Shown here piece after piece: positions 26,826-37,124 of a DNA stretch of 64,000 nt (positions within the stretch are counted from its first letter, which is position 1; every line of letters begins with the position of its first letter). Source of the stretch: Pseudoalteromonas luteoviolacea B = ATCC 29581 (GTDB lineage: Bacteria > Pseudomonadota > Gammaproteobacteria > Enterobacterales > Alteromonadaceae); contig CAPN01000057.1 of assembly GCA_000333235.1 (NCBI GenBank), positions 1-64,000 on the forward strand, read 5' to 3'. Below the pieces are notes generated by a model that was not told where the DNA came from, made no database searches, and was given only the letters and a program-made list of their open reading frames with translations. A program made the position numbers and the translations under genes.

Positions 26826-27692
26826 ATGCTCTCTCGCGTGTTAATTTTATTCTTTATTCTACTTTGTGTAACTATCGTATTTTTTCATAGTGAACAAGAA
26901 GACAATAAAAAAACAAATAACACATCCCGTGAAATCCCCAATGATAAAACGCGACTTAACCCACCACTAACCGCCGCTAAAATAACCCCCTCAACGAGCA
27001 ACACACCGGTAGGTGAACAAAATGCCTGTTTACCACAGAGTCAATTCAATACCCACCCTGCCGTTCTAGCTCGCGAGCACCTTGAAACGTTAAACAACCT
27101 AAATCCTATGGCGTTTGATTCTGGGTTGGTGTTACTGGATGAATCAAGTTTGCTTGCGATCATAAATCAAGGCAGCCTGCCTCAAGCAAGCTATATCTTA
27201 GCGATGAATCTATTTTGGCAAGCGCATTACGAAGGTTTTACTAATCCTTTTTTATCGGAGGAGTTACTCACACACACCGTATTTACGCGCAAACCACTGG
27301 ATCTTAACAGCTTAAAACAGGCTCGCTATTGGTTTTGGCAAGCGGCGCTGCACGATATCCCCTTAGGTTTTATAGGGTTAGCCGATACTTACCAGCTAGA
27401 AGCTAATTTAAATACGGCGTTATCACTTCAAGAACGAAATCAAATGATTAACCATGCTAGCGTTTATCTGAATCTTGCAATAAAAGTAAGCCCTAACTTC
27501 GCCAATTATGCAGAACTACAAATGGTATCGTTATCAAAGGAGCAAGCACTGCGCTTTACTTATTATTTACGCCAATGGCATAACGCACGCACCAAGCTCA
27601 ATAAACCCATCTTGCAAGAATTAGTGTTTTTTGATGAATTAATGACAGCGAAAAAAGAAACTGAAGCACTTTGCATTAAAGATGAGGAATGA
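26826..27692 (+). CDS. Uncharacterised membrane-anchored helical protein
   Basis: A 288-residue protein with an N-terminal hydrophobic anchor (about 4-20) followed by a polar, Thr/Asn/Pro-rich spacer to about residue 70. The rest is predicted helical (ARYWFWQAALHDIPLGFIGLADTY, with a Sel1/TPR-like spacing of Ala and aromatic residues). It may be a tetratricopeptide-like periplasmic protein. It lies 30 bases after gorA with AAGGAAGG as Shine-Dalgarno and is probably cotranscribed, but the link to glutathione is unclear. Confidence 0.7.
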   Translation: MLSRVLILFFILLCVTIVFFHSEQEDNKKTNNTSREIPNDKTRLNPPLTAAKITPSTSNTPVGEQNACLPQSQFNTHPAVLAREHLETLNNLNPMAFDSGLVLLDESSLLAIINQGSLPQASYILAMNLFWQAHYEGFTNPFLSEELLTHTVFTRKPLDLNSLKQARYWFWQAALHDIPLGFIGLADTYQLEANLNTALSLQERNQMINHASVYLNLAIKVSPNFANYAELQMVSLSKEQALRFTYYLRQWHNARTKLNKPILQELVFFDELMTAKKETEALCIKDEE

Positions 27693-27744
27693 TACCAATC
27701 TTCAATAATACTTGTTCAATTTTAATGAGCCTACAACAATCCAT

Positions 27745-28836
27745 TTAGGAAGTCGCTGCATCTGTCACCAACATCACACAATTGCGTCCCGCATCTTTGG
27801 CAAGATAAACCGCTTCATCCACACGTTTTAGTGCTTTACTGAAGGGCTTTTGCAAATCCACTTCGCACACACCAAAACTCGCTGTAACGTTTAATGAAAG
27901 TGGCCCATGTTCAACAACTAATTTTTTGACTTCGGTGCGCAATCGTTCAGCCACCATAACCGCATCTTCTATGTTGGTTGCTGGCAGAATAATTAAAAAC
28001 TCTTCACCACCCAAACGGCTTAAACAATCTTCCACACGGAGTGCTTTTGCACAGCAGTCTGAAAACTGTTTTAGTACCACATCTCCAATTTCGTGGCCGT
28101 ACATATCATTAATTCGTTTGAAGTGATCAATATCTATCATAATAATCGACAGAGGCTCGCCGCTTCTAAGATGTCGGCTGATTTCTTTACGCGATACATC
28201 CATTAGGAAGCGTCGGTTATGGAGGCCAGTTAACGCATCCTGAAACGCTAACTGTTGAAGTTTATTTTGCAAATTAGACAATTCTTTAACGAGTAATCGG
28301 CGACTACAGCAATCTGCGAGCATCTCCGCATAGGCAATTTCCATTTCATTCCATAGGCGCTTGCCACCACGTCCTTCACAACAGATCACGCCATGGGGAA
28401 CACCATTTTTAAAGATCACCGTATCAAGCATGGTAGTGATCCCATTAGGCTGCAAATAACAACCGTTGAACTCTGAAGTGTCTGGATGGGTTGTCGCATC
28501 ATTCGCTGCAATGCTAAACCCTTTTGCAATTGCCTTAAAATAAATCGGAAAATCAAGATAATTTAAATAGGGATAGTCACCGAGCGGATCCTCTGATCGG
28601 CTTTGTGCAAGTTCAGGAAGCTGACCGTCAGGCCAATCTGTGTTCGCGATATTAATAAGCTTAGTTGGCTGTTGAATGTTATCAAATAGCCATGCCGAAA
28701 TTCGTGCAATGTCGAGAGTCTGCTGCCCTTCAGATAATATATCAGACAAAAAATGAGAGAATTCTCTTGACACATCAAACTCCGCAGAACTGATTCTGCG
28801 CAGTCGCTGAGTCATTTCAGACAAACATTTATTCAT
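27745..28836 (-). CDS. GAF-like sensor diguanylate cyclase
   Basis: A 363-residue soluble protein. Residues about 20-185 form a GAF-like sensor (ISAWLFDN, GVICCEGRGGKRLWNEMEIAYAEMLADCC) and 195-355 a GGDEF domain with the active-site motif GGEEF. An inhibitory I-site RVED lies exactly five residues before GGEEF, so product feedback is expected. It should make cyclic di-GMP from two GTP in response to a small cytoplasmic ligand or redox state. It is a single gene. Confidence 0.92.
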   Translation of the reverse strand: MNKCLSEMTQRLRRISSAEFDVSREFSHFLSDILSEGQQTLDIARISAWLFDNIQQPTKLINIANTDWPDGQLPELAQSRSEDPLGDYPYLNYLDFPIYFKAIAKGFSIAANDATTHPDTSEFNGCYLQPNGITTMLDTVIFKNGVPHGVICCEGRGGKRLWNEMEIAYAEMLADCCSRRLLVKELSNLQNKLQQLAFQDALTGLHNRRFLMDVSRKEISRHLRSGEPLSIIMIDIDHFKRINDMYGHEIGDVVLKQFSDCCAKALRVEDCLSRLGGEEFLIILPATNIEDAVMVAERLRTEVKKLVVEHGPLSLNVTASFGVCEVDLQKPFSKALKRVDEAVYLAKDAGRNCVMLVTDAATS

Positions 28837-28976
28837 AGATTCACATGTAAAACAGACAACGTTAACTCAAATAAAACGTTAACATTTTATCTAAGTGTTA
28901 CACGGCACAAGAAAACCATAAAATATAAGAATGGTCAAGCGCTAAGACATGCAAAGCGCTTGTTCAACTTTAGAAC

Positions 28977-30602
28977 TTATAGATATTTAGATAGGTATTT
29001 TTTAAAGATAGGATCGGTGGCCATCAATTGTTTCTGTTCTGCTAAAATTTCGTGCAGAATCGCTTCCGATGTAAGCGGATTAGCTAAAACAACTCGAAAT
29101 ACCACGGTAGGTTGATTCTGATATTGAATCGGCGTTAAACGAGTACGTGAAACAAATGAACGCCCCGCTTCACGTTGGCGCTTTTGCATACTAGCCGTAA
29201 AGCGATTCAATGCAGCATAAATATCAATTTTTTCTTGAGCATCAGCATTAGCAATCGCGGCTTTAATTTTCTTTGGCACTAAACGATAGGTTAACAAGCA
29301 CAATTCGGGCTCTGAAATTAATTCAAAGTCCTCATCTGACTTTATCAACTGGGCAAAGTATTTCGCTTTGGCAATACTTTTATCAATCAGCATTTCATAA
29401 CCTTTACGGCCTATCACGCGCAAACACGCATGAACTAACATCGCCATGCCCGGACGGCTACCTTCTAATGTGTGACTGCCTAAGTCTTTCGAACCTTTAC
29501 GTAAAATGTATTCAGCATGATGTTCTATCGCATCTGTCGCGGTAGGGTCTTTGAATAACACAAGCCCTGCGCCCATTGGCACATACATTTGCTTATGAGC
29601 ATCAATCGTAATTGAGTCTGCTCGTTCTACCCCGTTTAACAAATAACGGTTGTTCGTTGATAACAAGGTGGCGCCGCCCCAAGCGGCATCGACATGGAAA
29701 TGACAGCCAAGTTCTTGTGCTAAATCGGCCATCTCAGACAACGGATCGATATTGCCTGTTTCGGTGGTGCCCGCGACGCCCACAAGCGCCATGACTTTAA
29801 TGCCCTTTGCTTCTAATTCTTGAGCCTTTGCCCGCATCCGATCAACACGTACACGGTTATTTTCATCGGTTGGGATGCCAACGAAATTGTCACGACCAAT
29901 GCCGAGTACATCCGCTGCTTTCCCTAATGAGTAATGTCCTCGCTCAGAAACCAGTACCGCAAGCCCACGATAGCCATAGTGCAGCAAGCCCGCGACCATG
30001 CCTTGAGCACCAATGCCCGTAAAGTCGCCATCTGGCTTGAGTAGCCGATTTCGAGCGATCCAGAGCGCTGAAATATTCGCCACTGTGCCACCAGAACAAA
30101 ACGCTCCAAGTGCGGTATTGGCGCTGTGCATGCATTTATCGTAAAAGCTATCTGGTTGACCGAAAGCTAAGTGGTGCATCATCCCAAGCACTTGACGCTC
30201 TAACGGCGTAAACGCTTTTGATGTTTCGATTTTAACGAGATTTTGATTAAGCCCCACCATTAACTTCGACAGTGGCAGCACAAAATGAGGTAAGGCCGAG
30301 GTCATGTGTCCGATAAAACTAGGCGCTGCGGTATGCACTGAATGAGCGACTAATTGCTCCATGATCTCTTGCGCATAGTCTGATACAAACATAGGCTCTT
30401 CTGGAATAGCTGCTGACTGAAAATCTTTTTCAATTTCATGTAAAGGCTTTTCAACCGCCGCAATATTCTCTTTTAGAAAACCAGCTAAATTGCTCGATAT
30501 TTCTAATTCGATCCTACTTAAAGTTGATCCTGGCGCTTCGGGAACTGTGAATATTCGCATAAGACTATCTTCAGAAGCGACAGCACAACGCTTTTGGTCC
30601 AT
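28977..30602 (-). CDS. panP: PLP-dependent aspartate 1-decarboxylase
   Basis: A 541-residue group II PLP decarboxylase. The Schiff-base Lys is in SITIDAHKQMYVPMGAGLVLF (about 329-349), the preceding HVDAAWGGATLL holds the PLP-contacting Asp, and the N-terminal PSFIGHMTSALPHFVLPLSKLMVGLNQNLV (cited by ends) is typical of PanP. PanP in Vibrio and relatives makes beta-alanine for pantothenate and CoA, replacing PanD. No panB or panC is adjacent. A glutamate decarboxylase-like role is the alternative. Confidence 0.88.
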   Translation of the reverse strand: MDQKRCAVASEDSLMRIFTVPEAPGSTLSRIELEISSNLAGFLKENIAAVEKPLHEIEKDFQSAAIPEEPMFVSDYAQEIMEQLVAHSVHTAAPSFIGHMTSALPHFVLPLSKLMVGLNQNLVKIETSKAFTPLERQVLGMMHHLAFGQPDSFYDKCMHSANTALGAFCSGGTVANISALWIARNRLLKPDGDFTGIGAQGMVAGLLHYGYRGLAVLVSERGHYSLGKAADVLGIGRDNFVGIPTDENNRVRVDRMRAKAQELEAKGIKVMALVGVAGTTETGNIDPLSEMADLAQELGCHFHVDAAWGGATLLSTNNRYLLNGVERADSITIDAHKQMYVPMGAGLVLFKDPTATDAIEHHAEYILRKGSKDLGSHTLEGSRPGMAMLVHACLRVIGRKGYEMLIDKSIAKAKYFAQLIKSDEDFELISEPELCLLTYRLVPKKIKAAIANADAQEKIDIYAALNRFTASMQKRQREAGRSFVSRTRLTPIQYQNQPTVVFRVVLANPLTSEAILHEILAEQKQLMATDPIFKKYLSKYL

Positions 30603-30823
30603 AACCTACCCGTTTTTAGACAATTTAACTGCAAATGGCAACAACTTACTAATACGAAACCAGTTTGCATTCGTGATCAAAAATAAATGGCTCACTTTAC
30701 TGTAAAGTGCAAGAAAAGTCTTCTTTCTCACAGAGAAATGTACCAAAGCAATTAGTTTTGCACGCATAATACAAGACATTTTCGCTATTTCCACCTAAAC
30801 TTATCGGGCTCAGTCTGACCGTA

Positions 30824-32809
30824 ATGTCGACGAGCTTAAACGCCCTATCTCACATGAAAATGATATTCTGTGATGTAGCGAGCGCATCGAAAGAACGACG
30901 CAAAAGGATTCTGCGCATGTTATTTTTACCATTTAAATACAAGCCTCATATTTGGTTATTAATCGGCTTATCACTATTCATATCCTGCTTAACTGGCTTC
31001 GTTTATCATTCTTATCATAAAGAACGCAACGTAATCATGACGCAAATTGACGAACGTTTGTTGCAAGCAGCCCGTTCTGTACCCTTAATAATCAACGCTA
31101 ACTATCATGAAAATTTAGTCAATATCTCTGAAAAAGAGAAAATTGAAGTGAGCCAAAAGTTAACGAAATTAGCTCAAACTCTAAAGGTTACTTACGTCTA
31201 TACCATGGTTTTTGAACCACCCTATGTCCGTCTTAGCGCATCAAGTTTTACAGAAGACGATAGAAAAAATGGCACGCTCTCTGAATTTAACGAAATCTAT
31301 TTAGAAGCTACCCCAGCAAATATCAATGCGTTTTCATCAACCTCGCCGACTTTCGAAATTTCTCAAGATAAGTGGGGGAAATTTAAATCCGTTTTCGTTC
31401 CATTTCTTACCAGTAATGGCCAAGTCTACTTAGCAGGTGCAGACATTGCGATTGAAGATCTAGAGGCTCAGTTAGAAAAAAGCACTGAACACGCGGCTAT
31501 GACTGCGAGTTTTTTCTTTTTTCTAGCCCTCTTAGTGAGCTTATTGTACTTTTATGTTTATGTTCGCAATCTTGAATATGACCTTTCAACAAATTACCCA
31601 AACCGCGCAGCACTATTAAAACGCCTTCTCTCAAAACAGCATCTTCATTGGACTGTAGCCGTTATATGGGTGAAAGACCTTGAAGACATCATCGGATTTT
31701 ATGGTCTTGAGGTTGCCGAACGAGTCATGGAAAATCTGTTAAATTACTTTAATAGCCGCTGCTCGTCGGGGTACGTGTACCGAATTGCGACTGGAAAATG
31801 CGCGCTTCTGCTGCCCAATTGCAATGAAGCCCAAAGCATTGATTTGATCCGTAGCTTTCCGATTTATAGCCCTGTCATAAACAATCCTCATGTGTGTATT
31901 CATCTGCACGCTGGTATCGCCTCTGGTAATGCCCAAATGGTGCTCGAAAATGCCTACGTTGCTTGTCGTCAGGCAAAACAGCAAAACGAGCTATTGCGTG
32001 TATACAGCCATGAAAATGTTTCGGGAAAGCTAGATCATAAAAATCACTTGGCTTTGACTAACAGCATTCACAAAGCCATTCAAAGTAAACACATACAACC
32101 TTATTTTGAACCACGACATTTAGCTCATTCAGGACAAATAACCCAATTAGCATGTTCGGCTCGGATCTTTAATGAATTCGGTCAACTGCTTGTCGCAGAA
32201 CGAATTGATCCGATTTTGCTCAACTCTGGTCTCGCCAGTCAACTGGCACAAATCGTATTGAACTTATGTATGAATCGTTTTCGCAAAGAGACCATCTCTT
32301 GGAGTATGGCTGTGCCCTATGTCGCAATGCATGACCCGCATTTCTTAGATCTATTAAACGATGAATTACGGCGCTATCCGACACCTCAGCGCATTACATT
32401 GGAAATTGATGAACAAGATTTACTTAGAAACTATTCAGTTGTTGCAGCATTTATTAGTCAGATGAAAGCGAAAGCGGTAAGAATAATGATCCACAATGTA
32501 AGCAGTGGAATCATTACACTCACGCGCGTTATTCGTTTGGATATCGATGCAATTCTTTTAGCGGCGCCAATAGCCACGCACGTTTGCACCGATGAACATG
32601 TTGCTCATTATGTCGAACACATGGCTGTTCAATGCCAAAAAGCGAACGTAAAACTTGGTGCTAAACACGTTGGATCCGCAGAACAGTTCGACAAGCTCTG
32701 CGCCTTAGGCGTCAATTGGCTGCAAGGGCCATTTGTGGGCCCTGCAAGCCCACAAATACCTGAACCGCTGTTAAAGTTTACACACCAGCCGCGAGCTGGA
32801 TTGGCCTGA
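30824..32809 (+). CDS. Membrane protein with degenerate GGDEF and EAL domains
   Basis: A 661-residue protein. TM1 (about 44-62) and TM2 (about 226-248) flank a 165-residue periplasmic sensor. The cytoplasmic part aligns with GGDEF then EAL domains, but the signatures are gone: the GGDEF position reads IATGKCALLL, the EAL position QLACSARIF, the EITE position EIDEQD and the DDFG position IHNVSSG. It therefore should neither make nor cleave c-di-GMP; comparable dead pairs such as CsrD act as protein or RNA-decay partners. Nearby in-frame ATGs (30854, 30917) are alternative starts. The 3' end overlaps the convergent methyltransferase by 39 bases. Confidence 0.85.
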   Translation: MSTSLNALSHMKMIFCDVASASKERRKRILRMLFLPFKYKPHIWLLIGLSLFISCLTGFVYHSYHKERNVIMTQIDERLLQAARSVPLIINANYHENLVNISEKEKIEVSQKLTKLAQTLKVTYVYTMVFEPPYVRLSASSFTEDDRKNGTLSEFNEIYLEATPANINAFSSTSPTFEISQDKWGKFKSVFVPFLTSNGQVYLAGADIAIEDLEAQLEKSTEHAAMTASFFFFLALLVSLLYFYVYVRNLEYDLSTNYPNRAALLKRLLSKQHLHWTVAVIWVKDLEDIIGFYGLEVAERVMENLLNYFNSRCSSGYVYRIATGKCALLLPNCNEAQSIDLIRSFPIYSPVINNPHVCIHLHAGIASGNAQMVLENAYVACRQAKQQNELLRVYSHENVSGKLDHKNHLALTNSIHKAIQSKHIQPYFEPRHLAHSGQITQLACSARIFNEFGQLLVAERIDPILLNSGLASQLAQIVLNLCMNRFRKETISWSMAVPYVAMHDPHFLDLLNDELRRYPTPQRITLEIDEQDLLRNYSVVAAFISQMKAKAVRIMIHNVSSGIITLTRVIRLDIDAILLAAPIATHVCTDEHVAHYVEHMAVQCQKANVKLGAKHVGSAEQFDKLCALGVNWLQGPFVGPASPQIPEPLLKFTHQPRAGLA

Positions 32810-33436
32810 AGCCCAGTACTTGCGCTCGAATGGGGTAATCGCAACATCGCTTTGATAGGCTTCGCTTTGAGTTGGGTGACCCGCCAGGCTCAAAGCGACT
32901 GCAAATTCATCCACATAAGTCGACCAATTGCTCCGCACTTCTAAGATACCACCAAGTTTAACAAGATAGGGGAACACTGCAGCACCGTGCCACCGACGCT
33001 TTACGTGCTTTGCTTTTGGCCAAGGATTCGGATAAAGCAAATAGTGATGGCTGATCTGCCACTTATCATCGAGTACCAAGCGCCAAAAATCATTCAGATC
33101 CGCTTGCACTAAAAGGTACTGTCCGTGTTCTGTTTGTTGATATTCTACAGCATGTTTGGCAAGGCGATGTTTTGACTTATCAATGCCGATGACCAGCGCC
33201 TCTGGATGCAGCTTTGCTAAATTCGCTGTACTTTCACCAACACCGCAGCATGAATCGAGTACAATTGGCCCTTTAAAGTTATCGACGCGCGCTTTCACTT
33301 CATCAAATGCCGTTTGAGTGTGCGCAGCAATCGGCTTTAGAAAGGGCGTAGTTAAATGCGTTTGCACAATCGACTCAAGTTTGTCGTGAAGTCCCGGTTG
33401 ATTGCTCGTGACAAAACGTGAATTCGCGTGTTCCAT
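32771..33436 (-). CDS. TrmB-like SAM-dependent methyltransferase
   Basis: A 221-residue member of the tRNA (guanine-46-N7) methyltransferase family. SAM-binding motif I reads VLDSCCGVGESTANLAKLHP (about 58-77), followed by VIGIDKSKHRLAKHA, and the family signature LYPNPWPKAKHVKRRWHG near 135-152. Motif I is DSCCG rather than the usual EIGFG, so this may be a paralogue with a different target. It overlaps the yadH stop/start region by one base (33436) and is the last gene of the ubiX-yadG-yadH run, with its 3' end antisense to the degenerate GGDEF-EAL gene. Confidence 0.82.
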   Translation of the reverse strand: MEHANSRFVTSNQPGLHDKLESIVQTHLTTPFLKPIAAHTQTAFDEVKARVDNFKGPIVLDSCCGVGESTANLAKLHPEALVIGIDKSKHRLAKHAVEYQQTEHGQYLLVQADLNDFWRLVLDDKWQISHHYLLYPNPWPKAKHVKRRWHGAAVFPYLVKLGGILEVRSNWSTYVDEFAVALSLAGHPTQSEAYQSDVAITPFERKYWASGQSSSRLVCKL

Positions 33437-34209
33437 TAATGACGAAGCCCCGTACCTTTTTTAATTAATAACAGCGCAGTGGCAAACAGTACAGCAATTA
33501 GACCGAACAAGACTGCAAAGGACAGCCCTAAATGCACATCCGATACTCCCAAAAAGCCATATCGGAACGCGTTCACCATGTAAACTATCGGGTTTGCTTG
33601 CGTTACCCACTGACCGACCTCTGGTAACATACTGATCGAATAGAATACTCCACCTAAATAAGTAAGCGGCGTCAGCACAAACGTTGGGATAATACTTATG
33701 TCGTCAAAACTATTAGCATAAACGGCATTAATCAGCCCGCCTAATGCAAACACGGCAGAGGTTAAGATCACCGTCGCGACAATAATGGCCATGTTGTGTA
33801 TTTGAATATCAACAAACAATAGACTAATACACGTAACGATCACACCCACTAGCATACCACGAGTCATTCCTCCTCCCATGTAGCCAAGTACAATGATGTA
33901 ATTCGGCACTGGAGCTACAAGTAATTCTTCGATGCTTTTTTGAAACTTCGTGGAATAAAAGCTCGACGCCACATTGGCGTATGAATTAGTGATCACCGAC
34001 ATCATAATTAATCCCGGCACGATAAATTCCATGTAACTAAAACCGCCCATTTCACCGATTCGCGAACCGATGAGTTTTCCGAAAATCAAGAAGTAAAGTG
34101 TCATCGTAATGGCAGGTGGCACTAAAGTCTGTACCCATATGCGTAGAAATCGAACACATTCTTTTATCCAAATACTTTGAAGTGCGATGCGATAGTTAAA
34201 CAATCCCAT
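33436..34209 (-). CDS. yadH: ABC-2 type transporter permease (YadH family)
   Basis: A 257-residue integral membrane protein with about six TM helices and the ABC-2 signature around FVLTPLTYLGGVFYSISMLP (about 175-194). N-terminal GLFNYRIALQSIWIKECVRFLRIWVQTLVPPAITMTLYFLIFG is typical of YadH. It pairs with the ATPase encoded just upstream, whose stop overlaps its start. YadGH is an exporter of unknown substrate. Confidence 0.88.
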   Translation of the reverse strand: MGLFNYRIALQSIWIKECVRFLRIWVQTLVPPAITMTLYFLIFGKLIGSRIGEMGGFSYMEFIVPGLIMMSVITNSYANVASSFYSTKFQKSIEELLVAPVPNYIIVLGYMGGGMTRGMLVGVIVTCISLLFVDIQIHNMAIIVATVILTSAVFALGGLINAVYANSFDDISIIPTFVLTPLTYLGGVFYSISMLPEVGQWVTQANPIVYMVNAFRYGFLGVSDVHLGLSFAVLFGLIAVLFATALLLIKKGTGLRH

Positions 34210-35123
34210 TAATTTCGCCCCTGCTCTAATAATCCTACAAATAATTCTTCAAGACGGTTTGCCTTATTACGCATACTCAGCACGCTAATGTTTTGTGCAT
34301 CTAATTGCTTAAACACACCGTTTAAGCCTTGAGACTTAAGCACATCGACTTCAAGTGAATGATTATCCAATTGTTTAAATGTATACCCATCTAACGCTAC
34401 TTGATGTTCAATAGGCGCAATGTCTAACACAAAGGTTTCTTTATCGAGTTTCGCTAGCAATGCTTTTATGGTCGTGTTTTCAACGATAATGCCCTTATCG
34501 ATGATCGCGATGTTACGACACAACAATTCGGCTTCTTCAAGATAATGCGTGGTGAGTATAATCGTTACACCCTCTTTGTTGATCTTTCTTAAAAATTCCC
34601 ACATAGAACGGCGCAGTTCAATGTCTACGCCTGCGGTCGGTTCATCAAGAATAAGCAATTTAGGCTCATGCATTAACGCCCTTGCTATCATTAAGCGACG
34701 TTTCATACCACCAGATAAGGTTCTGGCTTGTTTGTCTTTTTTCTCAAACAAGCCAAGTTGCTTAAGTAATGTTTCTGCGCGTTGTATGGCCACAGCGCGC
34801 GGCACGCCATAATAACCCGCTTGAGTCACTAAGATTTGTTCAAGTGTTTCGAATTGACTAAAGTTAAATTCTTGTGGTACTAATCCTAAATGTGATTTAG
34901 CTGCCTCTAGTTCTGAGTCAATACTGTGGCCAAACACGCGAACCTCGCCGTCGGTTTTATTCACGAGCGACGCGATTACGCCAATGGTAGTCGACTTGCC
35001 CGCGCCATTAGGCCCAAGCAACGCGAAAAAGTCCCCTTGCTCAACGCTCAAATCAATGTTTTTGACTGCTTCAACACCATTAGTATACGTCTTTTTTAAA
35101 CCGGTGATTTCAAGTGCTTTCAT
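34209..35123 (-). CDS. yadG: ABC transporter ATP-binding protein (YadG family)
   Basis: A 304-residue ATPase. Walker A is [17 protein letters not shown] (about 36-52), the signature [15 protein letters not shown] and Walker [18 protein letters not shown]. The start at 35123 is preferred because its ATG overlaps the ubiX stop (ATGA), whereas a longer frame begins inside ubiX. It drives YadH. The C-terminal 80 residues after the ATPase core are the regulatory tail common to ABC-2 exporters. Confidence 0.9.
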   Translation of the reverse strand: MKALEITGLKKTYTNGVEAVKNIDLSVEQGDFFALLGPNGAGKSTTIGVIASLVNKTDGEVRVFGHSIDSELEAAKSHLGLVPQEFNFSQFETLEQILVTQAGYYGVPRAVAIQRAETLLKQLGLFEKKDKQARTLSGGMKRRLMIARALMHEPKLLILDEPTAGVDIELRRSMWEFLRKINKEGVTIILTTHYLEEAELLCRNIAIIDKGIIVENTTIKALLAKLDKETFVLDIAPIEHQVALDGYTFKQLDNHSLEVDVLKSQGLNGVFKQLDAQNISVLSMRNKANRLEELFVGLLEQGRN

Positions 35124-35749
35124 TTTCCAAGACTCCCTTGGTAACCCCATCGTTGGCTTACCTGATGTTCGATGCCTAAATGATCTAATATTCGTGCAAC
35201 CATGAAATTCACCAGATCTTCTATGCTTTTCGGATTATGATAGAACCCTGGTGCTGCAGGCATAATAGTGACACCCAAACGGCTGAGCTTAAGCATATTT
35301 TCCAGATGGATAGCACTGAATGGGGTTTCACGAGGGACTAAAATTAATTGACCACGCTCTTTGATAACAACGTCTGCTGCACGTTCTAGTAAGTTGTCAG
35401 ACGCACCTGTCGCAATGGCCGATACGGTTCCAGCGCTGCATGGACACACCACCATTTGTTTCGGCGCAGCAGAACCAGATGCTACTGGGCTAAACCAGTT
35501 TTCCTTGCCATACACCTTAATTTGGTTCGGCTTTGCCGCAAACATTGCACTGAGTTGTTCACTGGCTTTCTCTTCATTTGCCGACAGTTTTACATTGGAT
35601 TCAGTATCGAGTACAACCCGTGCCGCACTTGAGATAAGTACATATACTTGAAAGTTCAACTCAACGAGTACCTGTAGCAACCTAAGTCCATACGGCGCAC
35701 CAGATGCACCACTAAAACCAAGCGTAATCGCTTGTTTAAATTCATTCAT
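35120..35749 (-). CDS. ubiX: Flavin prenyltransferase UbiX
   Basis: A 209-residue flavoprotein that attaches a dimethylallyl group to FMN, making the prenyl-FMN cofactor for UbiD decarboxylase in ubiquinone synthesis. Motifs: [18 protein letters not shown] at the N terminus, [28 protein letters not shown] mid-protein, and [17 protein letters not shown]. It follows mpl with a one-base gap and couples to yadG by an ATGA overlap, so mpl-ubiX-yadG-yadH read as one operon. Confidence 0.95.
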   Translation of the reverse strand: MNEFKQAITLGFSGASGAPYGLRLLQVLVELNFQVYVLISSAARVVLDTESNVKLSANEEKASEQLSAMFAAKPNQIKVYGKENWFSPVASGSAAPKQMVVCPCSAGTVSAIATGASDNLLERAADVVIKERGQLILVPRETPFSAIHLENMLKLSRLGVTIMPAAPGFYHNPKSIEDLVNFMVARILDHLGIEHQVSQRWGYQGSLGK

Positions 35750-35750
35750 G

Positions 35751-37124
35751 TTATTGTTTCGCGTTTAACGCGCCTAAAAGTTTATCGTGGATCCCTTCAA
35801 ATCCACCGTTGCTCATGACTAAGATATGGACATCTTGTGAAGAACCAAGCTTTTTAGCACAGTCAATGGCTTGCTGAACAATATCAGCAACTGAGCCTAA
35901 ACACACTGCACCATGCGCTTTTGCCGACTCCGCCAGTGACCAACTAAGTCCTGGTGGCTCATATAGATACACTGCGTCAGCTACATTAAGTGACTGCACT
36001 AATGTAGCCTGATGCACCCCCATTTTCATGGTGTTTGAGCGCGGTTCGAGTATGGCAATAATTGGCTCGTTGCCTACTTTGGCACGTAAACCTGCAAGTG
36101 TCGTTTTTATCGCTGTTGGATGGTGCGCAAAATCATCGTAAACATGTACATTGCCAACCACACCTTTATGTTCCATACGTCGTTTAGGGCTGATGAATTG
36201 CGCCAACGCATCAATGCCTTGCTCGACAGGTATACCGACATGCCTTGCAGCCGCTAACGCTGCCAACGCATTGTGCACGTTGTGAAGACCGATTGCTTGC
36301 CAGTTTACCGTGCCTTTGTGTTCACCGCTGAGCCATACTTCAAATTGACTGCCATCCGCTTGCAACAGTTTGTACGTCCAATCCTGGCCAATCGATTCTT
36401 TTTCGCTCCAACAACCTCGCGCAATAACACGTTGCAATGCGTCATCGTTTTCTGGATAGATGACTTTTCCGCTGCTAGGTAAAATACGCATTAGGTGATG
36501 AAATTGAGTTTCAATAGCATGAAGGTCGGCGAAGATATCCGCGTGATCAAATTCTAAGTTATTCGCGATTAAGGTTTTTGGTAAATAGTGAACAAATTTA
36601 CTACGCTTATCGAAAAAGGCGGTATCGTATTCATCGGCTTCAATAACGAAAAATGGGGTTTTGCCTAACCTTGCCGAGGTACCAAAATTTTGCACGACGC
36701 CACCGATAAGAAAGCTCGGATCGAGGCCTGCATACTCTAAAATCCACGCTACCATACTCGATGTGGTGGTTTTCCCGTGCGTCCCAGCTACCGCTAACAC
36801 CCAAGAATGTTGTAGTACGTTTTGCTTTAACCATTCTGGGCCTGAGGTATACGGCAAATGATTATTTAATAGGTATTCAACACACGGATTGCCTCGACTC
36901 ATTGCATTACCAATGATCACGATATCAGGAGCAGGTTTTAATTGGCTTGGATCATAGCCTTGTATGAGTTCAATCCCCAATGATTCAAGTTGTGTGCTCA
37001 TCGGCGGATAAACATGTTGATCGGAACCCGTCACTTGGTGGCCTAATGCTTTGGCAATAGCTGCAATGCCCCCCATAAAAGTCCCACAAATACCCAGAAT
37101 ATGAACGTGCACGTGATTTCCCAT
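35751..37124 (-). CDS. mpl: UDP-MurNAc:L-Ala-gamma-D-Glu-meso-DAP ligase
   Basis: A 457-residue Mur-ligase family enzyme used in peptidoglycan recycling: it joins the salvaged tripeptide to UDP-MurNAc. The N-terminal [22 protein letters not shown] (cited in part) is the Mpl form of the UDP-binding motif, [20 protein letters not shown] holds the ATP P-loop (about 114-133), and [13 protein letters not shown] and [15 protein letters not shown] are Mur-ligase ligands. First gene of the mpl-ubiX-yadGH run. Confidence 0.95.
   Translation of the reverse strand: MGNHVHVHILGICGTFMGGIAAIAKALGHQVTGSDQHVYPPMSTQLESLGIELIQGYDPSQLKPAPDIVIIGNAMSRGNPCVEYLLNNHLPYTSGPEWLKQNVLQHSWVLAVAGTHGKTTTSSMVAWILEYAGLDPSFLIGGVVQNFGTSARLGKTPFFVIEADEYDTAFFDKRSKFVHYLPKTLIANNLEFDHADIFADLHAIETQFHHLMRILPSSGKVIYPENDDALQRVIARGCWSEKESIGQDWTYKLLQADGSQFEVWLSGEHKGTVNWQAIGLHNVHNALAALAAARHVGIPVEQGIDALAQFISPKRRMEHKGVVGNVHVYDDFAHHPTAIKTTLAGLRAKVGNEPIIAILEPRSNTMKMGVHQATLVQSLNVADAVYLYEPPGLSWSLAESAKAHGAVCLGSVADIVQQAIDCAKKLGSSQDVHILVMSNGGFEGIHDKLLGALNAKQ

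Noticed and set aside
30824..32809. Active bifunctional c-di-GMP enzyme
   Set aside because: Both catalytic signatures are replaced by unrelated residues.
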